The translations under genes were made by a program, and so were the position numbers. Positions 59,997 to 64,000 of a stretch of DNA of 64,000 nt are shown one piece after another (position 1 is the first letter of the stretch; every line of letters begins with the position of its first letter). The notes below the pieces were generated by a model. That model saw nothing but the letters and a program-made list of their open reading frames with translations. It did no database searches and was not told the DNA's origin. The DNA lies in NCBI GenBank assembly GCA_003243425.1, contig QFQP01000007.1, forward strand, positions 1 to 64,000, in the 5' to 3' direction. The stretch comes from Archangium gephyra (lineage in GTDB: Bacteria > Myxococcota > Myxococcia > Myxococcales > Myxococcaceae).

Positions 59997-61392
59997 ACAC
60001 GCGCAAGGCCACTTCAAGGGACATCAACAACGTCAGCATGTAGCGGTGGTCGTGTTTGCCGGCGCGATGTTCGGCCCAACGTCTGCGAACTTCGGCGCCG
60101 TCGATGATGGACCGCTGCGCGAGCGTCGTCAGCAGCGCTTCGGCCAGCGAGCGCACATCGTCTCGGTGCCGGAGCGCGTGACCGAAATCGAGGTACGACA
60201 TCATCGGGTGGTGCACGAAGCCGGGAGCCACGCGCCACGCGGCCTTTCGTGCGGCGGTCTGCGCGCGCCAGGCCAGCTGACGTACTCCGCCCGCGTGCCA
60301 GCCCGCGCCCTTGGTGGGCAGTGAGAACAACTTCGGAAAGCGACCACGCACCAGCTCGTCGAAGAAGTGTTTGCCGTCGCGCCACTCAGGGGGCAGCGAG
60401 AGCATGAAGTCGGCGAACGCGTCGTCCATGAAGGGGTTCACCGAGGTGAATTCGTTCATGAAGATGTGGTGCGAGGTGTAGCGCTCGACGTGGTTGTCGA
60501 ACCACACCGCTTCGTGACGGCTCAGCGAACGATCGTAGGCGGTCTCGGTCGCGACGAGCTTCGCTTCTTCCGTCCACGGCAGCGCGCGGTCGTACCAATC
60601 GTAATAGACGCTCTCTTCGTCGAGGTACGCCTTCACCGCGCCTGCGTCGTCGTGACCCGGCCCGCGGAAATGTGAGCCACCAAGGCCATCGCCGGTGAAG
60701 CCCGTCCACTGCGGGGTCTGGGTGCCGAAGATGGCGGCAATGCGGTGCCACACCGCAGGTTGCGCGAGGTCGGTGTTGGCGTCGCTCCAGATGGCGGCGG
60801 CACGAAGCGCGTTCTCGGTGAACGGGAGTTGATCGAGATCGATGGCGACGTGACGCGTGCCCGCATGCCGCGCGACGAGGTTGCCGAGTTCGAAGTCGTT
60901 CGCTCCGAACGTACCGTGCGTGTACGTCTCGATCTCGTGCCCCGGCAGCGCCTCGAGGAGCGCGGCGAGGATGGCCCGTGAGTCCATGCCTCCGCTGAGC
61001 GGTACCAGCGGCCGCTGCCCGGCTTGAATGCTGCGGTGCACAGCCGATACGAAGAGCCGTGCTGCTTCTGCAAGCGCAGCGCTGCGATTCGTCTCACGAC
61101 GCGGAGCCGGAGATTGCGAACGACTCGAGACCTTCCAGCCGCCGGCGCCGATCTCGATGCGGCAGCCGCCGGGGAGACAGTCGACGTCACGGAACAGCGT
61201 CGCCGTTCCGGGCACGTAACCAATGCGAAGGAAGACACGAATGGCCTCGGGCGAAGGCTCGAGCGCGCGGGGAATGTCTGCCAACCGAGCGTAGACGCGC
61301 CCGCTCTGGCGATCGTAGAAGCTGCGGCGAATGCGGTACTTCGCCGTGTCGATGATGGCCGCCGTCCGTTGAGTATCCAAAGCTCCGTCCAT
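59959..61392 (-). CDS. Asparagine-synthase-like protein lacking the glutaminase Cys
   Basis: 477 aa. The ATP-pyrophosphatase signature PLVPLSGGMDSRAILAALLEA is near residue 130, with later EIETYTHGT, FTGDGLGGSHF and TSVNPFMDDAFADFMLSLP motifs of asparagine synthase B-type proteins. The N-terminal 125 residues match only the end of the glutamine amidotransferase domain (ARLADIPRALEPSPEAI, then LFRDVDCLPGGC), and residue 2 is not the catalytic Cys. It should therefore adenylate a carboxylate and transfer another nucleophile, or use free ammonia. Such proteins in glycan clusters may amidate a uronic-acid carboxyl; this is inference. Divergent from the glycosyltransferase at 61435. Confidence 0.85.
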   Translation of the reverse strand: MDGALDTQRTAAIIDTAKYRIRRSFYDRQSGRVYARLADIPRALEPSPEAIRVFLRIGYVPGTATLFRDVDCLPGGCRIEIGAGGWKVSSRSQSPAPRRETNRSAALAEAARLFVSAVHRSIQAGQRPLVPLSGGMDSRAILAALLEALPGHEIETYTHGTFGANDFELGNLVARHAGTRHVAIDLDQLPFTENALRAAAIWSDANTDLAQPAVWHRIAAIFGTQTPQWTGFTGDGLGGSHFRGPGHDDAGAVKAYLDEESVYYDWYDRALPWTEEAKLVATETAYDRSLSRHEAVWFDNHVERYTSHHIFMNEFTSVNPFMDDAFADFMLSLPPEWRDGKHFFDELVRGRFPKLFSLPTKGAGWHAGGVRQLAWRAQTAARKAAWRVAPGFVHHPMMSYLDFGHALRHRDDVRSLAEALLTTLAQRSIIDGAEVRRRWAEHRAGKHDHRYMLTLLMSLEVALRVFSDQSEPRRVPS

Positions 61393-61434
61393 ACTGCGTC
61401 AGTACCCACGACGCGTCCGCTCATTTTGAGGCTG

Positions 61435-62571
61435 ATGCCGGTGATGGACTTTGGCGGCGTGGAGTCGCGCATCATCACGCAATCGGGGTTGATGAACCGC
61501 GAGCGCTACGACTTCCGGGTCTGCACCTTCTGGAAGAAGGGCGCCGCAGCCAGGAGCGTCGAAGCGCTCGGCGTGCCGGTCGACGAGCTGGGCGTGGACC
61601 CCAACCCGAAGAACCCGCGCGCGCTGGCACGCCTCGCCGAGTACGTCTTCAGTCACGACGTCGACGTGGTGCACGCGAGCATCCTCGAGGCCAACTTCCA
61701 GGCGGCGTCGTTGCGGCTGTTGCCGGGTGCTCCGTCGGTCGCCATCGAAGAGGTCGGCATGCCGATTCGCTCGCTGCGTTCCCGCGCAGCGTTCGGAGCC
61801 ATCTACCGGATGGCAGACGTGGTGGTGGGCGTGTCGCAGAAGACGTGCGACGCGGTGAAGGCACAGCACTGGCTGCCAGACCGAAAGGTCCGCCTCATCT
61901 ACAACGCCATCAACCCGCGCTTCCTCGCGCCCACCGTGGCGCCGCCGTCGCATCGGCCGCTGCGGTTCCTCGCGGTGGGGCGGCTCGTGGAGGTGAAGAA
62001 TCAAGAGACGTTGCTGCGCGCGATGGCGCGCCTGACGGTTGATGAGCGCCCGCAGCTGCACCTCGTGGGTGAAGGCCCGCTGCGTGCGCACTTCGAGCGA
62101 CGCATCGTCGAGCTCGGGCTCACCGCCAGCGTGAAGCTGCTCGGGTTCCAGTCGAACGTGAAGGAGCTGCTCGACGACGCAGACGCGTACCTGATGCCGT
62201 CGTTTTCCGAAGGCACCAGCATCAGCCTCGCCGAAGCCATGGCCCGGGCAAGGCCGGTGTTGACCTCGAAGGCCGACGGCATCGACGAAGCGATGGTGGG
62301 TTACGCGCCCGGTTGGCAGGTCGACGCGCGCGACGTCGACGCCTGGGCGCAGGGCATTCGCCGGCTCGTCGCGCTGGGTGAGGCCGGTCGTGCACGGCTG
62401 GGCGACGAGGCACGGGCGCTCGTCTCGCGCCGCATGTCGACCGACACCTGGCGCGGCGAACTCGAAGCGCTCTACGACCAGCTCACCGCCCAGACACGCA
62501 GCCGCCGCCAGACGTTGCGCAACCGCGTCGGCCGCCGCGTGTCGGCTGCGGTGTTCGGTGCGCGGCCGTGA
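61435..62571 (+). CDS. GT4-family glycosyltransferase
   Basis: 378 aa from ATG 61435; GAGG lies only three bases upstream, and TTG 61426 or ATG 61444 are alternatives. LMPVMDFGGVESRIITQSGLM is the GT-B N-terminal glycine loop. VVVGVSQKTCDAV, RLIYNAINPRF and RFLAVGRLVEVKNQETLLRAM follow, then LLGFQSNVKELLDDADAYLMPSFSEGTSISLAEAMARARPVL with the E-x7-E motif. A retaining transferase of family GT4. The stop overlaps the next GTG. Confidence 0.92.
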   Translation: MPVMDFGGVESRIITQSGLMNRERYDFRVCTFWKKGAAARSVEALGVPVDELGVDPNPKNPRALARLAEYVFSHDVDVVHASILEANFQAASLRLLPGAPSVAIEEVGMPIRSLRSRAAFGAIYRMADVVVGVSQKTCDAVKAQHWLPDRKVRLIYNAINPRFLAPTVAPPSHRPLRFLAVGRLVEVKNQETLLRAMARLTVDERPQLHLVGEGPLRAHFERRIVELGLTASVKLLGFQSNVKELLDDADAYLMPSFSEGTSISLAEAMARARPVLTSKADGIDEAMVGYAPGWQVDARDVDAWAQGIRRLVALGEAGRARLGDEARALVSRRMSTDTWRGELEALYDQLTAQTRSRRQTLRNRVGRRVSAAVFGARP

Positions 62572-63761
62572 AGTTGCTGTACGTGACGTGGGACGGCCCG
62601 ACCCACAACTACCTCGAGGGCCTCTTCTTCCCCATCTTCGCGAAGCTGCGTGCGCACGGTGTTTCTACGCACGTGCTGCAGTTCTCGTGGGACCTCCCGT
62701 CGTTCGAAGCGCAGGTCACCGCCGCCGCGAAGGCTTTCGGCGTCGGGTACGAAGCGCACGCCGTTCCCCGCCGACCCATACAAGCGGCGACCGCGCTGGC
62801 GATTTCGACCGGCGCGGTCCAACTCGTACGCTCGGTGCGCCGTACGAAGGCCGACGTGGTCATGCCCCGCGCACACATTCCCGGCGCGATGGCCCTGCTG
62901 GCGGCGCCGCTGATGCGCACCGGCCTGGTGTGGGATTCCGACGGGCTGATGCCTGACGAGCGTGTCGACTTCGGTGGCTGGTCGACGACGGGCGTGAACT
63001 ATCGCGCGTTGCGCGCGGTCGAGCGGTCACTGCTCACGCGCGCCGACGCCGTGCTGACTCGAACCGAAGCCGGGCGCGCGGTGCTGGCCGAGCGGCAGAC
63101 CGCGCGACGCTTCGTGGTCGTTCCGAATGGCAAGAACGCCGACGAATTCCGCCCCGCCACGACGGAGGAGCGAACGATTGTGCGTGCATCGCTCTCGCTC
63201 GCGCCAGACGCGCCGCTGTTGATCTACGTGGGTTCCATTGGCCCGCAGTACCGACCGCGCGAGATGGCGCGCCTGTTCGCCGAAGTGCATCGCCGCCGGC
63301 CCGACGCCCACCTCCTCGCGTTGACGGGAGCACACGCGCAGATGGCCGACGCGCTGCGTGCCGCGCAGCTTCCTTCCTCGAGTTGGACCACGCGTCGAGT
63401 GCCGGCCTCCGAGGTCGCGTCGCTGGTGCGCGCCGCCGACGCGGGCATCTCGTTTCGCGAGCCGAGCCTGTCGATGCGCGCGGTGTGCCCCATCAAGATC
63501 GTCGAGTACCTCTTGTCGGGCGTACCGGTGTTGAGCAACGCAGGCGTCGGAGATCTCGACGTGCTCTTCGCACGGTCGCGCGCAGGTCACCTCGCGCCGG
63601 ATTTCTCACCGGCGGCGCTGCGCGCGCTGGCCGGTTCGTTCATCGACGACGTGCTTCCAGCGGGTGACGGCTTGCGCGCCGAAGCGCGCGCACTCGGCGT
63701 GGCCGAGTTCTCTCTTGCTTCCTGTGCTGCCGGGTACCATCAGGCACTGCAGTCTCTCTGA
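62568..63761 (+). CDS. Glycosyltransferase (GT-B fold)
   Basis: 397 aa from GTG 62568, overlapping the previous stop by four bases. KLLYVTWDGPTHNYLEGLFFP start, then VWDSDGLMPDERV, LLTRADAVLTRTEAGRAVL, VVVPNGKNADEFRP, LLIYVGSIGPQYRPREMARLF, VASLVRAADAGISFREPSLSMRAVCPIKIVEYLLSGVPVLSN. The E-x7-E of GT4 is replaced by a shorter PIKIVEYLLSGVPV pattern that is common in related GT families. It is part of the repeat-unit assembly set. Substrates unknown. Confidence 0.87.
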   Translation: MKLLYVTWDGPTHNYLEGLFFPIFAKLRAHGVSTHVLQFSWDLPSFEAQVTAAAKAFGVGYEAHAVPRRPIQAATALAISTGAVQLVRSVRRTKADVVMPRAHIPGAMALLAAPLMRTGLVWDSDGLMPDERVDFGGWSTTGVNYRALRAVERSLLTRADAVLTRTEAGRAVLAERQTARRFVVVPNGKNADEFRPATTEERTIVRASLSLAPDAPLLIYVGSIGPQYRPREMARLFAEVHRRRPDAHLLALTGAHAQMADALRAAQLPSSSWTTRRVPASEVASLVRAADAGISFREPSLSMRAVCPIKIVEYLLSGVPVLSNAGVGDLDVLFARSRAGHLAPDFSPAALRALAGSFIDDVLPAGDGLRAEARALGVAEFSLASCAAGYHQALQSL

Positions 63762-63774
63762 CCCGCGAGCTTCC

Positions 63775-64000
63775 ATGGCACCTCCGAGCCCGATCTCCAC
63801 TGCGCTGCACGCCCTCAAGTTCCAGCTGAAGCTGCGTGAGCGTCTGCGCCCCGCGTTCGGAGTGGTCGATGCGCTCGCCCTGCCCGGCACCGCGGTCAGC
63901 GCCCTGTACCTGCGCACGCTGCGGCGCTTCGGCATCCGCGAGCTGTCGCTCAACCGCGAGCTGCTCTCGAACCTCGGCGTGTTCCCGCTGCAGGCGCACT
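63775..64000 (+). CDS. Partial protein, probable SAM-dependent methyltransferase, cut by window edge
   Basis: 75 codons are visible from ATG 63775, 13 bases after the previous stop. The visible part is helical and basic (KFQLKLRERLRPAFGVVDAL, then YLRTLRRFGIRELSLNREL) and ends in SNLGVFPLQAH at the window edge. The GVFP-x-x-x-H ending resembles the start of SAM-dependent methyltransferases found in sugar clusters. The family call is tentative because the catalytic region lies outside the window. Confidence 0.4.
   Translation, partial: MAPPSPISTALHALKFQLKLRERLRPAFGVVDALALPGTAVSALYLRTLRRFGIRELSLNRELLSNLGVFPLQAH

Overview
The window looks like chromosomal DNA of a myxobacterium (phylum Myxococcota). 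The G+C content is about two thirds by eye, third codon positions are strongly G/C, and GTG starts and 1-8 base gene overlaps are common. The gene content fits as well: many small Cys-rich lipoproteins, several TonB/ExbB/ExbD sets, Oar-like TonB-dependent receptors, an ElbD-type ether-lipid enzyme and a peroxisome-like beta-oxidation pair. No tRNA, rRNA, CRISPR array, insertion sequence or integrase was recognised. Three genes carry 1-2 base indels in simple runs (8978-8981, about 14742-14752, 52738-52741); these may be sequencing errors or real frameshifts.

Layout. 1-972: the 3' part of a DUF262 (GmrS-like) gene of visibly lower GC, probably the edge of an accessory or defence segment. 1044-4837: TonB-dependent receptor plus lipoprotein. 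4838-10417: GH43-like lipoprotein with a 20-copy 21-bp repeat, START-domain protein, topoisomerase IB and a two-gene lipoprotein operon. 10615-11814: two bacterial PH-domain membrane proteins. 11877-14853: Ton cluster 1 (exbB, exbD, tonB, tonB, and a broken TonB-C lipoprotein). 14901-20503: Hint-domain lipoprotein, gene remnant, small DUF-like protein, ComEA-like helix-hairpin-helix protein, DUF547 protein, two outer-membrane-type proteins and a membrane-anchored protein with a small partner. 20559-26751: xthA, an ABC-2 exporter pair, a large membrane protein and a VWA-like protein. 26846-30590: multifunctional beta-oxidation protein and SCP-x thiolase. 30762-36920: recA, small proteins, trxB, cNMP-binding protein, comM, and a DMT exporter. 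37007-44111: small lipoproteins, an Oar-like receptor and its divergent Ton cluster 2 (tonB, exbB, exbD, exbD). 44113-49541: epimerase plus ElbD-type multidomain enzyme. 49579-51273: M1-like metallopeptidase.

51274 to the right edge is a surface-polysaccharide cluster. It holds UDP-glucose dehydrogenase, a frameshifted GT39-like membrane glycosyltransferase, three genes for a dTDP-3-acylamino-3,6-dideoxyhexose (transaminase, acyltransferase, 3,4-ketoisomerase), a Wzx-type flippase, glycosyltransferases, a DUF362 protein, an asparagine-synthase-like protein without its glutaminase half, and the start of a probable methyltransferase.

How the parts could work together. The two Ton clusters would energise outer-membrane receptors such as the two encoded here; a short motif (GTTACGG / GTCAACGG) occurs upstream of both. 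The MaoC/SCP2 fusion and SCP-x thiolase would carry out steps of beta-oxidation. The ElbD-type enzyme would make alkyl-ether lipid precursors, as reported for Myxococcus. The polysaccharide cluster would build and flip a repeat unit containing a uronic acid and an N-acylated 3-aminosugar. All functions are inferred from sequence motifs read by eye; no database search was possible.
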